Of a stretch of DNA of 55,001 bases, positions 16,909 to 24,863 are shown piece after piece. The notes beneath the pieces were generated by a model. That model did not search any database. It was given only the letters and a program-made list of their open reading frames with translations, and was not told where the DNA came from. The stretch comes from an uncultured Pseudomonas sp. (GTDB lineage Bacteria > Pseudomonadota > Gammaproteobacteria > Pseudomonadales > Pseudomonadaceae): the NCBI GenBank assembly GCA_943912755.1, contig CALTWF010000029.1, forward strand, positions 1 through 55,001, given 5' to 3'. The translations under genes were made by a program, and so were the position numbers. Position 1 is the first letter of the stretch. Every line of letters begins with the position of its first letter.

Positions 16909-18228
16909 TCAGCTTTCTTTGCCGGCGCGCATCTGGCCCCAGGTCAGGTTGGCGTTCACGCCAAGCGACAGGAACGGCTGCGGCGGGTTGGCATTCGGGC
17001 CCGGGGACTTCAGCAGGAAGTCGATCAGGTCGCTCTTCTCGCCGGCCAGCCAGTCGGCCAGCAACTTGCCGGTGGCGGTGCCACGGGTAACGCCAAGGCC
17101 GTTACAGCACAGCGCGCCATAGACGTTCGGCGCCAACTGGCCGAAGAAACTTTCATGGTTGCGCGACATGGCCAGGGCGCCGCCCCAGGTGTATTCGATA
17201 GCGACATCCGGGAGCATCGGGAAGCGCCGGGCGAACGAAGCCCTGTGGCGGGCGACGTAGCGCTGCAGGTACTTGGGATTGGCACGGCCGTCGGGGTTGA
17301 AGCTGAAGCTGTTGCGGATCAGCAGGCGCTGGTCCGGGGTGCGCCGCACCGTGGTGCCGAACGGGTCGGCCGGAATCACGCCCCAGTACGGCTTGCCACC
17401 CAGGCGCGCCTGTTCCTGCTCGGTCATCGGCCGGGTCAGGCTGGCGTAGGTGAAGATCGGCAGCATGGCGCCCTTGAGGAAGCCGAAGTGGCCGCCGAAA
17501 GCGTTGTTGGCCAGCACCAGCTTGTCCGCAGTGATGCTGCCGCGGGCGTGGCGCAGCACGGTCTTGCTGGCGTACTCGACGTCCAGGATCGGCGTGTTTT
17601 CGTACAGGGTGACGTTGGCCGGCAGGCTGTCCGCCAGGCCCTTGACCATGGCCGAGGGCTGGATCAGCGCGGTGCCGGGGGTGAACAGTGCCTTGCGGTA
17701 GAAACCGGTGCCGATATGCCCGGGCAGGTCCGCGCCCTCGATCACTTCAAAGGGCTGGCCGAGCTTTTCCAGGCCGCGCCGGTAGGCGTCGAGCACGGCG
17801 ATGCCGCGATCTTCCACGGCGGCCTGGTACTTGCCGCAGAACTTCATCTGCGCGTCGATACCGTGCTCGGCGACCAGGTCCTTGAGGTAGTTCTGCCCGG
17901 TGAGGTTCAGGCGCAGGCAGGTCTTGGCGATATCGATGTCGCCGATATAGTCGTCGGCGCCGATATCGTGGGGCAGGTCGATGGCGAAGCCGGCATTGCG
18001 GCCGGCGGTGCCGAAACCGACTTCCTGGGCTTCGACCAGGAGAATCTGCTCATCGGGAAAATGCAGCGCCAGCTGGCGTGCGGCGGCGAGGCCGACATAG
18101 CCGGCGCCCAGCACCACCCAGCGTGCGTGGCTGGTGCCGGAATGGGCGGGCCGTGGCGTGCGCTTGGGGCTCAGGTGATACCAACCGCACGAACTGTCGT
18201 CGGCCGGCAACGAGGTTACTTTTGTCAT
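16909..18228 (-). CDS. FAD-dependent oxidoreductase, D-amino acid oxidase (DAO) family
   Basis: The 439-residue product carries a Rossmann FAD-binding motif WVVLGAGYVGLAAARQLA at about residue 45, the DAO-family segment GFGTAGRNAGFAIDLPHD, and C-terminal ALCCNGLGVTRGTATGKLLADW that closes the FAD site. It resembles PuuB-type gamma-glutamylputrescine oxidases and other amine oxidases. I chose the ATG at 18228; a GTG at 18288 is also in frame. It is read leftward after the GntR gene and before the MFS gene. An amine or N-substituted amino acid is the likely substrate. The 40-residue N-terminal extension before the FAD motif is unusual for a soluble oxidase and could reflect a later true start. 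Confidence 0.83.
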   Translation of the reverse strand: MTKVTSLPADDSSCGWYHLSPKRTPRPAHSGTSHARWVVLGAGYVGLAAARQLALHFPDEQILLVEAQEVGFGTAGRNAGFAIDLPHDIGADDYIGDIDIAKTCLRLNLTGQNYLKDLVAEHGIDAQMKFCGKYQAAVEDRGIAVLDAYRRGLEKLGQPFEVIEGADLPGHIGTGFYRKALFTPGTALIQPSAMVKGLADSLPANVTLYENTPILDVEYASKTVLRHARGSITADKLVLANNAFGGHFGFLKGAMLPIFTYASLTRPMTEQEQARLGGKPYWGVIPADPFGTTVRRTPDQRLLIRNSFSFNPDGRANPKYLQRYVARHRASFARRFPMLPDVAIEYTWGGALAMSRNHESFFGQLAPNVYGALCCNGLGVTRGTATGKLLADWLAGEKSDLIDFLLKSPGPNANPPQPFLSLGVNANLTWGQMRAGKES

Positions 18229-18321
18229 TTCAGGGACCTGACTGTTCTTGTTTGATCCGGTGTTGCCACCCAGGCCGAAATGCCTCACGAAACCTCGTGA
18301 ACCTTCATGCTCCGGGGTACT

Positions 18322-19065
18322 TCAAAGCGCGAGCGATACCTCCATGCCTTCCGGTGCGGCGTATTCCGCCATGCGCCGGCGCGACAGTTCCATATGCTCG
18401 CGAATCAGTTGTCCCGCTGCCTCGGTGTCGTGGCGGGCGATGGCCTCGATGATCTGGTCGTGCTGGTCGCAGGCCAGTTCGAGGTCCTTCTGCATGTCCA
18501 CGGTGGTCGGGTGGCGGTAGAAAATCTTGCCCAGTCGCGCGTGGTCGATAAGCACACGGCGCAGGCTCGGCATCAGGTAATCGTTGTGCGCCATCTTGCC
18601 GATCTCGAGATGGAACTCGTCGTTGTAGATGACGCGGTTTTCCACGTGCTGCTCTTCGATGGCCTGGCGGAACCGGGCCTGGATCCGCCGCAGTTCGTCG
18701 ATCTCGGTCTCGGTGGCGCGGGTCGCCGCCAACTGCGTGGTGGCGATATAGACCAGCGGCGCGGCAAGGAAGAAAGCACGCAATGACTCGTGACTCATGG
18801 CCGCCACCCGCGGCGCGCGGTTGGCCTCCAGTTCGATGTAACCCTCGGCAGCGATCTGCCGCAGCAACTCGCGCACCGGCGGCCGGGACAGGCCGAACTC
18901 GTCGCACAACGCCAGTTCATCCACCACCGCGCCTGGCGCCAGCTCCATGCTCAGGATGCGCCGGCGCAGCGCTTCGGCGAGAAGCGTCTTGCGATCCGGG
19001 GAGGCATCGGCAGGGGTGGAAGTGACGGCCGCGGTGGCTTTCATGGGAGCCTTTTTTGTACTCAT
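18322..19065 (-). CDS. GntR-family regulator with FCD effector domain
   Basis: The 247-residue protein has an N-terminal winged helix (about residues 25-90; ELALCDEFGLSRPPVRELLRQIAAEGYIE) and a C-terminal all-helical FCD domain with metal or ligand-binding residues in YNDEFHLEIGKMAHN and the DQHDQIIEAIARHDTEAA pattern. This is the FadR/VanR type that usually represses a neighbouring catabolic operon. Starts at 19065 and 19044 are both possible; AAAAAAGGCTCCC precedes the second. It is 93 bases upstream of the FAD oxidoreductase gene and likely controls the whole 12.9-19.1 kb cluster. Two operator-like repeats lie just upstream. Confidence 0.87.
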   Translation of the reverse strand: MSTKKAPMKATAAVTSTPADASPDRKTLLAEALRRRILSMELAPGAVVDELALCDEFGLSRPPVRELLRQIAAEGYIELEANRAPRVAAMSHESLRAFFLAAPLVYIATTQLAATRATETEIDELRRIQARFRQAIEEQHVENRVIYNDEFHLEIGKMAHNDYLMPSLRRVLIDHARLGKIFYRHPTTVDMQKDLELACDQHDQIIEAIARHDTEAAGQLIREHMELSRRRMAEYAAPEGMEVSLAL

Positions 19066-19069
19066 CAGG

Positions 19070-19124
19070 TTGTGTCTACAATTTGTATAACGACTATAGG
19101 TGAGGATTAGACAATGTGTCTACA
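19070..19124. promoter_or_regulatory. Candidate GntR/FCD operator pair
   Basis: TGTGTCTACA occurs twice, at 19071-19080 and 19115-19124, 44 bases apart. The first lies in TTGT-GTCT-ACAA (19070-19081); the second overlaps the 15-base palindrome TAGACA-ATG-TGTCTA (19108-19122). Both match the TNGT...ACNA form bound by FadR-type GntR proteins. They sit immediately upstream of the GntR gene, so autoregulation is inferred. Confidence 0.6.
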
Positions 19125-19690
19125 GATATTTCGATAAGCGGTCGGGCCTGCTTATCTGGATAGCTGTGACAGGGTCTTACCCCCGGTTTCATTGGGTTTT
19201 GTGGCGTCTTGCAGGGCCTCATCGCTGGCAAGCCAGCTCCCACAGGAACTGCATGCACCGTTCCTTGTGGGAGCTGGCTTGCCAGCGATGAGGACGCATC
19301 GGACGACGGAAATGTCAGCTCTTTATGGCATCCAAGAGACACGCCCTTATCAATTCCCGCCATCAACATGCCAACCCGCGACAGCCTTTTTACCCCCTTC
19401 AGGCCTCCGAGAGCCCTGAAAACACTGGGGAAAATAGCACTTTCGCTGAATTCTTTTTGAATTCCTTGGGTATACACAAAGAATACAATTCCGTTGACCG
19501 ACCCCGGAACCCGTGCGAATCTCGGCAAAAGGCCAGTGTTCGCGGGGCCTTGCGCCACTCGGCAGGCCTTGCCGGGCGTCAGAAAACCCCCGCCAGAAAG
19601 TTGTGAAAGACGCAGTGCAGAAAAGATCAACAACAATCAACGGGAGCCCCAGGCGCCCGGCCAGCACCACAACCCAGGAGACGAACAACA
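19125..19690. other. Upstream region of the quaternary-amine ABC operon
   Basis: This 566-base gap separates the divergent GntR gene and ABC operon. It holds the REP pair at 19216-19294. GAATTC occurs twice, at 19448-19453 and 19459-19464, 11 bases apart start to start, in an AT-rich stretch that is unlike the rest of the gap and probably contains the operon promoter. I could not assign a confident sigma-70 promoter. No credible gene is seen. Confidence 0.6.
19216..19294. repeat. REP inverted pair (GCTGGCTTGCCAGC type)
   Basis: The left unit includes CATCGCTGGCAAGCCAGCTC and the right unit GAGCTGGCTTGCCAGCGATG, separated by about 20 bases. Same family as the pair at 2590-2662. Confidence 0.9.
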
Positions 19691-20542
19691 ATGAAACTCT
19701 TCCGCAAAGCGCTCTGTACGCTCGCCATGGTCGGTCTCACGGTGTTCCAGGCCCAGGCCGAGGAAAAAACCATCACCATGGGTACCCTGTCATGGGAAGA
19801 CCTTACCCCGATCACCACCGTGACCAAGAAAGTCCTCGAAGATGCCGGCTACACCGTCAAGGTGACCAACTTCTCCGAGTGGGGCATCGCCTACGCGGCC
19901 TTGGGCAAGGGTGATATCCAGTTGCTCGCCTCGCAGATCGACTACGCCGCGCAGGACTACTGGAAGAAGAACAAGAACCGCCTGGAGAAGATCTCCCCGG
20001 TTTCCCATGGCCTGTACCAGGCCATCGCCGTACCCAAGTACGTGACCATCGACTCCCTCGAAGAGCTCAACGCCAACGCCGACAAGTTCGCCAACAAGAT
20101 CGTCGGCATCGAGCCGGGTTCGGGCCTGATGAGCGACGCGGCCAAGGCCGTGACCGACTACGGCCTCAAGCTCAACCTGCTCGAAGGCAGTACCGCCGCC
20201 ATGACCGCCGCCCTCAAGTCCGCCGTGGACCGCAAGGAGTGGATCGCGGTGACCACCTGGGAACCGTCGTGGATGAGCCAGAAGTTCGACGTGAAATTCC
20301 TCAAGGACCCGAAAGGCTCCTTCGCCCCGCCGCAGGGCTACTACTGGATTGGCCAGAAGGGCTTCTCCGCCGCCTACCCGCAGGCGCGTGAGCTGATTGC
20401 CGGGGTCTATCTGCCGCTGGCCGACATCACCGCGATCAACGGCGAGATGAAGGATGGCAAGACCGTGGAACAGGCAGTGCAGGATTGGTCGACGAAGAAC
20501 GCCGACCTGATCAAACGCTGGGAAAACATCAAAAAATACTGA
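19691..20542 (+). CDS. Quaternary-amine ABC transporter, periplasmic binding protein (OpuAC/ProX type)
   Basis: The 283-residue precursor has a clear signal peptide (basic MKLFRKAL, hydrophobic core, likely cut after AQA at residue 23). The mature part begins EEKTITMGTLSWEDLTPITT and keeps the aromatic residues expected for a cation-pi box (Trp in LSWED, TTWEPSWM, GYYWIG). It matches the glycine betaine/choline/proline betaine-binding family; the exact ligand cannot be assigned. CAGGAGACGAACAACA precedes the ATG. A 106-base gap separates it from the ATPase gene, which is typical where the binding protein is made in excess. Confidence 0.87.
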   Translation: MKLFRKALCTLAMVGLTVFQAQAEEKTITMGTLSWEDLTPITTVTKKVLEDAGYTVKVTNFSEWGIAYAALGKGDIQLLASQIDYAAQDYWKKNKNRLEKISPVSHGLYQAIAVPKYVTIDSLEELNANADKFANKIVGIEPGSGLMSDAAKAVTDYGLKLNLLEGSTAAMTAALKSAVDRKEWIAVTTWEPSWMSQKFDVKFLKDPKGSFAPPQGYYWIGQKGFSAAYPQARELIAGVYLPLADITAINGEMKDGKTVEQAVQDWSTKNADLIKRWENIKKY

Positions 20543-20648
20543 TTTGCGTCACCGCGTTGCCCGGGCCACGCTCAGGGCAACGCCTTTAACACTGCCGAAC
20601 TGAACGTAATAAAAAAGCCAACCAGATTTCTGGTTCGACGGGTGCGAG

Positions 20649-21746
20649 ATGAACACAGCAAGCGATGTAGCTGAAGACGTATTGGTGGAGTGCCAATCGG
20701 TCTGGAAGATTTTTGGCAAGAACGCCGATACCGCCATGCGTGCTTATAAAGAGCGTGGTTTGTCGAAGAAGCAGATTCTTCAGGACCATGGCTGTGTCGT
20801 CGGCGTCTCGAATGTCAGCCTCAAGGTCAGGCGCGGCGAGATCTACTGCATCATGGGCCTGTCCGGCAGCGGCAAGTCCACCCTGATCCGCATGTTCAAC
20901 CGGCTGATCGACCCCACCTCCGGGCAGATCCTGATCAAGGGCAAGGACATCGCCAGCCTCGATGCCGCCGCCCTGCGCGAAACCCGCGCGCGGCACATCG
21001 GCATGGTGTTCCAGAGCGTGGCCCTGCTGCCGCACCGCACGGTGCTGGAAAACGCCGCCTTCGGCCTCGAGGTGCGTGGCGTCTCCAAGGCCGAGCGGCA
21101 CAAGGTGGCGGAGCAGGCGCTGGCCAAGGTCGGCCTGAGCGACTGGGCGGCGCGCTACCCGGACGAGCTGTCCGGCGGCATGCAGCAGCGCGTCGGTTTG
21201 GCCCGGGCCATCACCTCCGACCCGGAAGTGATCCTCATGGACGAGCCGTTCAGCGCCCTCGACCCGCTGATCCGCCGCCAGTTGCAGGACGAGTTCCGCC
21301 AGTTGACCAAGTCCCTGGGCAAGTCCGCCGTGTTCATTACCCACGACCTGGAAGAGGCGATCCGCATCGGCGACCGCATCGCCATCATGAAGGACGGGGT
21401 AATCATCCAGGAGGGCACCGCCGAGGACATCGTGCTCCAGCCCGCCGATGACTATGTGGCGGAGTTCGTCGCCGGTATTTCCCGCCTGCACCTGGTCAAG
21501 GCCCATTCGATCATGTCGCCGCTGGCCGCCCATCCGGGGCTGGACGCGAGCCGCCTGCCAAGTGCCGGCCCGCAGGCCGACCTCGATGCCCTGATCAACC
21601 TGATGATCGGCTCCGGCGGCGATGCCCTGGCGGTGGTGGATAACGGCCAGGTGCTCGGCGTGATCACCCAGCAGGACTTGCTGCGCGGCGTGCAGGGCGC
21701 ACCGGCGCTGGAACAGCCGGCGGCGCAACTGGAGCGCGCACTATGA
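20649..21746 (+). CDS. Quaternary-amine ABC transporter ATPase (ProV/OpuAA type)
   Basis: The 365-residue ATPase has Walker A GLSGSGKST (residues 70-78), the signature LSGGMQQ (174-180) and Walker B ILMDEP (195-200). The N-terminal stretch CQSVWKIFGKN and the segment around residues 30-50 are family-specific for ProV-like proteins. The C-terminal 90 residues (from about 275) form a reduced CBS-like region with ALAVVDNGQVLGVITQQDLL, which in relatives senses osmotic state. The stop overlaps the next start by four bases (ATGA, 21743-21746). Confidence 0.92.
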   Translation: MNTASDVAEDVLVECQSVWKIFGKNADTAMRAYKERGLSKKQILQDHGCVVGVSNVSLKVRRGEIYCIMGLSGSGKSTLIRMFNRLIDPTSGQILIKGKDIASLDAAALRETRARHIGMVFQSVALLPHRTVLENAAFGLEVRGVSKAERHKVAEQALAKVGLSDWAARYPDELSGGMQQRVGLARAITSDPEVILMDEPFSALDPLIRRQLQDEFRQLTKSLGKSAVFITHDLEEAIRIGDRIAIMKDGVIIQEGTAEDIVLQPADDYVAEFVAGISRLHLVKAHSIMSPLAAHPGLDASRLPSAGPQADLDALINLMIGSGGDALAVVDNGQVLGVITQQDLLRGVQGAPALEQPAAQLERAL

Positions 21747-22603
21747 GCCCGGCAGAGTTCGCCGCGGCCTTCGACGAATTCGTCGACGCCCGGCTGGAGT
21801 GGCTGTCGGATAACGGCGCCTGGTTCTTCGACGGCCTCAACGATGTGCTGCACGCCGGTTACCAGGCCATTTACGACGGCCTGACCTGGCTGCCGTTCTG
21901 GGCGGTGATCCTGGCCTTCGGCGTGCTCGGCTGGCGTCTTGCCGGCAGCTGGCGCTTCGCCCTGGGCGCCATGCTCGGCCTGGTGCTGTGCGTGGCCATG
22001 GGCCTGTGGCCACAGACCATGAGCACCCTGGCGCTGGTGCTGTCGGCCACCAGCATGGCGCTGATTATCGGCATTCCCCTTGGCGTCGCTGCCGGGCTGA
22101 TGCCGTCGCTGGACCGGGTCAGCGAACCGGTCCTGGACCTGATCCAGACCCTGCCGCCCTACATCTACCTGCTGCCGGCCATCGCCTTGCTCGGCTACGG
22201 TCCCGGCACCGCGCTGGTCGCCACCTTCATCGTCGCAGTGCCGCCGGTGGTGCGCCTGACCTCGCTGGGCATCCGCATGACCCCGAGGGTGTTCATCGAG
22301 CTCGGCCAGGCCACCGGTACCACCGCTTGGCAGCAGTTCTTCAAGATCCGCCTGCCGTTTGCCCTGCCAAGCATCATGGCCGGGGTCAACCAGGGCCTGA
22401 TGATGGCCTTCGGCATGGTGGTGATCGCCGGCATCGTCGGCTCCGGCGGCCTGGGCGAGGTGATCTACGGGGCGATCCGCACCCTGGATATCGCCATGTC
22501 GATCAACGCTGCCATAGCCATCGTCATCCTTACCCTGATCCTCGACCGGCTGGCGCAGAGCGCCACCCGTCTCGGCCGGAGGGCTGTGCATGAATCCCGC
22601 TGA
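21743..22603 (+). CDS. Quaternary-amine ABC transporter permease 1 (ProW/OpuAB type)
   Basis: The 286-residue inner-membrane protein has about six or seven membrane segments. The EAA loop that contacts the ATPase is ELGQATGTTAWQQFFKIRLP, and the family motif DLIQTLPPYIYLLPAIALLGYGPG is present. The start overlaps the ATPase stop and the end overlaps the second permease by 14 bases. Two different permease genes in tandem suggest a heterodimeric channel. Confidence 0.9.
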   Translation: MSPAEFAAAFDEFVDARLEWLSDNGAWFFDGLNDVLHAGYQAIYDGLTWLPFWAVILAFGVLGWRLAGSWRFALGAMLGLVLCVAMGLWPQTMSTLALVLSATSMALIIGIPLGVAAGLMPSLDRVSEPVLDLIQTLPPYIYLLPAIALLGYGPGTALVATFIVAVPPVVRLTSLGIRMTPRVFIELGQATGTTAWQQFFKIRLPFALPSIMAGVNQGLMMAFGMVVIAGIVGSGGLGEVIYGAIRTLDIAMSINAAIAIVILTLILDRLAQSATRLGRRAVHESR

Positions 22604-23441
22604 TATCAAGTTTTCCCCGGGCGCCTGGCTGGCGCCATCGGTGGACTGGCTGAACGCCAATCTGCACGGGCTGTTCGCCCTCATCAGCCGCTTTATCGAA
22701 AGCGTCCTTGGCGGCATCGAAGGCCTGCTGCTGGTGATCCCGCCCTACGGCATGATCGCCCTGGTGGCGCTGGCCGCGTTCTTCCTGGTCAACCTGCGGG
22801 CGGCGATCCTCGCCGTGGTGATGCTCGGCTTCTGCCTGCTGTCCGGATTCTGGGTGGCCTCGATGCAGACCATCGCCCTGGTCACGGTGGCGGTGCTGAT
22901 CTCGGTGGCGGTGGCCTTTCCCATCGGTGTCGCGGCCTCGCGGATCAAGCGCCTGGACGCCGTGCTCAGCCCGATCCTCAACGTCATGCAGACCGTGCCG
23001 CCGTGGGTCTACCTGATTCCGGCGGTGATGGTGTTCAGCCTGGGCAAGGTGCCGGCGATCCTCGCCACCATCATCTACGGCATCCCGCCGATGCTGCGCC
23101 TGACCACCCTGGCGTTCAACCAGGTGCCGCGTGACCTGCTGGAACTGGGCCGGGCCATGGGCGCCGCGCCGCGGGCGATCCTGTTGAAGATCGAGCTGCC
23201 CGCGGCCATGCCGACCCTGCTGGTGGGCCTCAACCAATGCATCCTGCTGTCCCTGGCCATGGTGGTTCTGGCCGGGCTGGTGGGGGCGGGCGGCCTCGGT
23301 GCGGAAGTGACCCGCGGCCTGACCCGGATGGAAATGGGCCTCGGCCTGCGTGCGGGCTTGGCGATCGTCGCCGTGGCCCTGTTGCTCGATCGTTTGTCCC
23401 GTGGCGCCCTGCAAGGCCGCCGGATGCGTGCTGCGACATAA
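22590..23441 (+). CDS. Quaternary-amine ABC transporter permease 2 (ProW/OpuAB type)
   Basis: The 283-residue protein is a second ProW-like permease with about six or seven membrane segments, family motif LNVMQTVPPWVYLIPAVMVF and EAA loop ELGRAMGAAPRAILLKIELP. It differs clearly from permease 1 in sequence, so the pair is not a recent duplication. It ends the importer operon; a strong hairpin follows 27 bases after the stop. Confidence 0.9.
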   Translation: MNPADIKFSPGAWLAPSVDWLNANLHGLFALISRFIESVLGGIEGLLLVIPPYGMIALVALAAFFLVNLRAAILAVVMLGFCLLSGFWVASMQTIALVTVAVLISVAVAFPIGVAASRIKRLDAVLSPILNVMQTVPPWVYLIPAVMVFSLGKVPAILATIIYGIPPMLRLTTLAFNQVPRDLLELGRAMGAAPRAILLKIELPAAMPTLLVGLNQCILLSLAMVVLAGLVGAGGLGAEVTRGLTRMEMGLGLRAGLAIVAVALLLDRLSRGALQGRRMRAAT

Positions 23442-23467
23442 CAGAAATAGCCGAAGGATATATGGAC

Positions 23468-23516
23468 ACCGCCACGCCGGCGTGCATCATTCGACGATGC
23501 ACGCCGGCGTGGCGGT
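23468..23516 (+). terminator. Perfect 21-base-pair hairpin terminator after the ABC operon
   Basis: Arms at 23468-23488 and 23496-23516 are perfect 21-base reverse complements around a seven-base loop, with the core CACGCCGGCGTG. TTT follows directly. The symmetry and length exceed those of a usual terminator, but its place between the permease stop and the regulator start fits transcription termination. Confidence 0.75.
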
Positions 23517-23561
23517 TTCAATGCTTCGGCATTCCCAGAACAAGATCGGAAGATAGATAAC

Positions 23562-24605
23562 GTGGTTGAAAGAAGGCATTTCAGTGATGCCATGCAGGGT
23601 TCGAACCTGCGCTTCACGGGCGAAAAGGGCCAGGCGCCGGGCGGGCAGGGCAGGGTCGGGTTCATCCTGCTCGAACACTTCTCCCTGCCGGCCTTCACCC
23701 AGGCCCTGGACACGGTGGTCACCGCCAACCTGATCCAGGCGGCGTCCTTTACCTACCGCACCTTCACCCTCGATGGCGGCTCGCGGGTCAGCGACCTCGG
23801 CCTGGTGATCTGCCCGGACGCGCCGCTGAACGCCGCCGCTCTCGACGACCTCGACCTGCTGGTGGTCTGCGGTGGCCTGCGTACCGTGCTGCGGCCGATT
23901 CCCGAGCTCAACCAGATTCTGCACAAGGCTGCGGAAAAGCACGTGGCCCTGGGCGCCCTGTGGAATGGCGCCTGGTTCCTCGGCCAGGCCGGCCTGCTCG
24001 ACGGCTACCGCTGCGCCGTGCATCCGGAGCACCGGGGCGCCGTGGCGGAAATCGCCAAGGACAGCCAGGTCACCAGCGAAAGCTACATGGTCGACCGCGA
24101 CCGCCTCACCGCGGCCAGCCCGTCGGGGGGCTTCCACCTGGTCCTGGAATGGATCAACAGCCGCTGCGGCCGTGGCCTGGTGGATGCCGTGGTGGACATC
24201 CTCGCCTTCGAGGAATCACGCTACCGCCGCGCCCGCCCGACCCTGCACGAAAAGATGAGCGAACCGCTGCGCGAAGCCATCAATCTGATGAGCGCCAATA
24301 TCGAGGAACCGCTGAGCCAGGACCAGTTGGCCCACTATGTCGGCCGCTCGAAACGGCAGATCGGCCGCCTGTTCATGACCCAGCTGGGCACCACCCCGGT
24401 GCGCTACTATCTGGAACTGCGCATCACCGAAAGCCGGCGCCTGCTGCAGCATTCCGACCTGCTGCTGATTGACGTGGCGCTGGCCTGCGGCTTCGTTTCG
24501 CCGAGCCATTTCAGCAAGTGCTACACCTCGTTCTACGGTTATGGGCCGTCGAAGGAGATTCGTTATGGGTTGGTGAAAGGCGGGAAGGCGAAGAAGGTGG
24601 AGTAG
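23562..24605 (+). CDS. GlxA-type AraC regulator (GATase1-like plus AraC domain)
   Basis: The 347-residue protein begins at GTG 23562 after GGAAGATAG. Residues 30-220 form a DJ-1/PfpI (class I glutamine amidotransferase-like) domain: VGFILLEHFSLPAFTQALD, LLVVCGGLRT, and ALWNGAWFLGQAGLLDG, where the elbow that holds cysteine in active amidotransferases has Asn instead, so it is a ligand sensor and not an enzyme. The C-terminal third is an AraC double HTH (SQDQLAHYVGRSKRQIGRLF and DVALACGFVSPSHFSKCY). The architecture matches GbdR, CdhR and ArgR, which respond to quaternary amines or arginine. Its position right after the ABC importer suggests it regulates it. A start at an internal ATG (MQGSNL, 23592) is less likely. 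Confidence 0.87.
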   Translation: MVERRHFSDAMQGSNLRFTGEKGQAPGGQGRVGFILLEHFSLPAFTQALDTVVTANLIQAASFTYRTFTLDGGSRVSDLGLVICPDAPLNAAALDDLDLLVVCGGLRTVLRPIPELNQILHKAAEKHVALGALWNGAWFLGQAGLLDGYRCAVHPEHRGAVAEIAKDSQVTSESYMVDRDRLTAASPSGGFHLVLEWINSRCGRGLVDAVVDILAFEESRYRRARPTLHEKMSEPLREAINLMSANIEEPLSQDQLAHYVGRSKRQIGRLFMTQLGTTPVRYYLELRITESRRLLQHSDLLLIDVALACGFVSPSHFSKCYTSFYGYGPSKEIRYGLVKGGKAKKVE

Positions 24606-24629
24606 GTTGCGACCGCATCGCTGCGGTGC

Positions 24630-24829
24630 GGCGGTCCGACAAGCCAGCTCCCACAGTAGCTGCGGCGACGCCGAACCTGTGGGAGATTCTATGGTGGCAG
24701 GCAAGCAGATTGATGTTGTGACTGCTGGCCTCATCGTCGGCAAGCCGACTCCCACAGGGTCCTGAGCCAGCCGCAGTATCCGTGCTCGACGCGGTCACTT
24801 TGGGAGCTGGCTTGCCAGCGATGAGGCCC
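24630..24829. repeat. Cluster of REP units, partly degenerate
   Basis: The 258-base gap between convergent genes holds four REP-like units. 24728-24756 (TCGTCGGCAAGCCGACTCCC) and 24799-24829 (GGGAGCTGGCTTGCCAGCGA) form an imperfect pair. The two earlier units near 24630-24655 and 24678-24707 keep CAAGCCAGCTCCCACA and CTGTGGGAG but have lost much of the rest. Nothing else is seen in this gap. Confidence 0.75.
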
Positions 24830-24863
24830 TGTAGAACAACCGCGATCTCCAGGGCCTGCCGAG

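Noticed and set aside
16909..18228. Assignment of the FAD enzyme as hydroxyproline oxidase
   Set aside because: No 4-hydroxyproline 2-epimerase gene is present in the cluster and the sequence resembles PuuB-like amine oxidases at least as well, so the substrate is left open.
23468..23516. Hairpin as an insertion-sequence end
   Set aside because: There is no transposase gene or second copy in the window; its position after the operon is better explained by termination.
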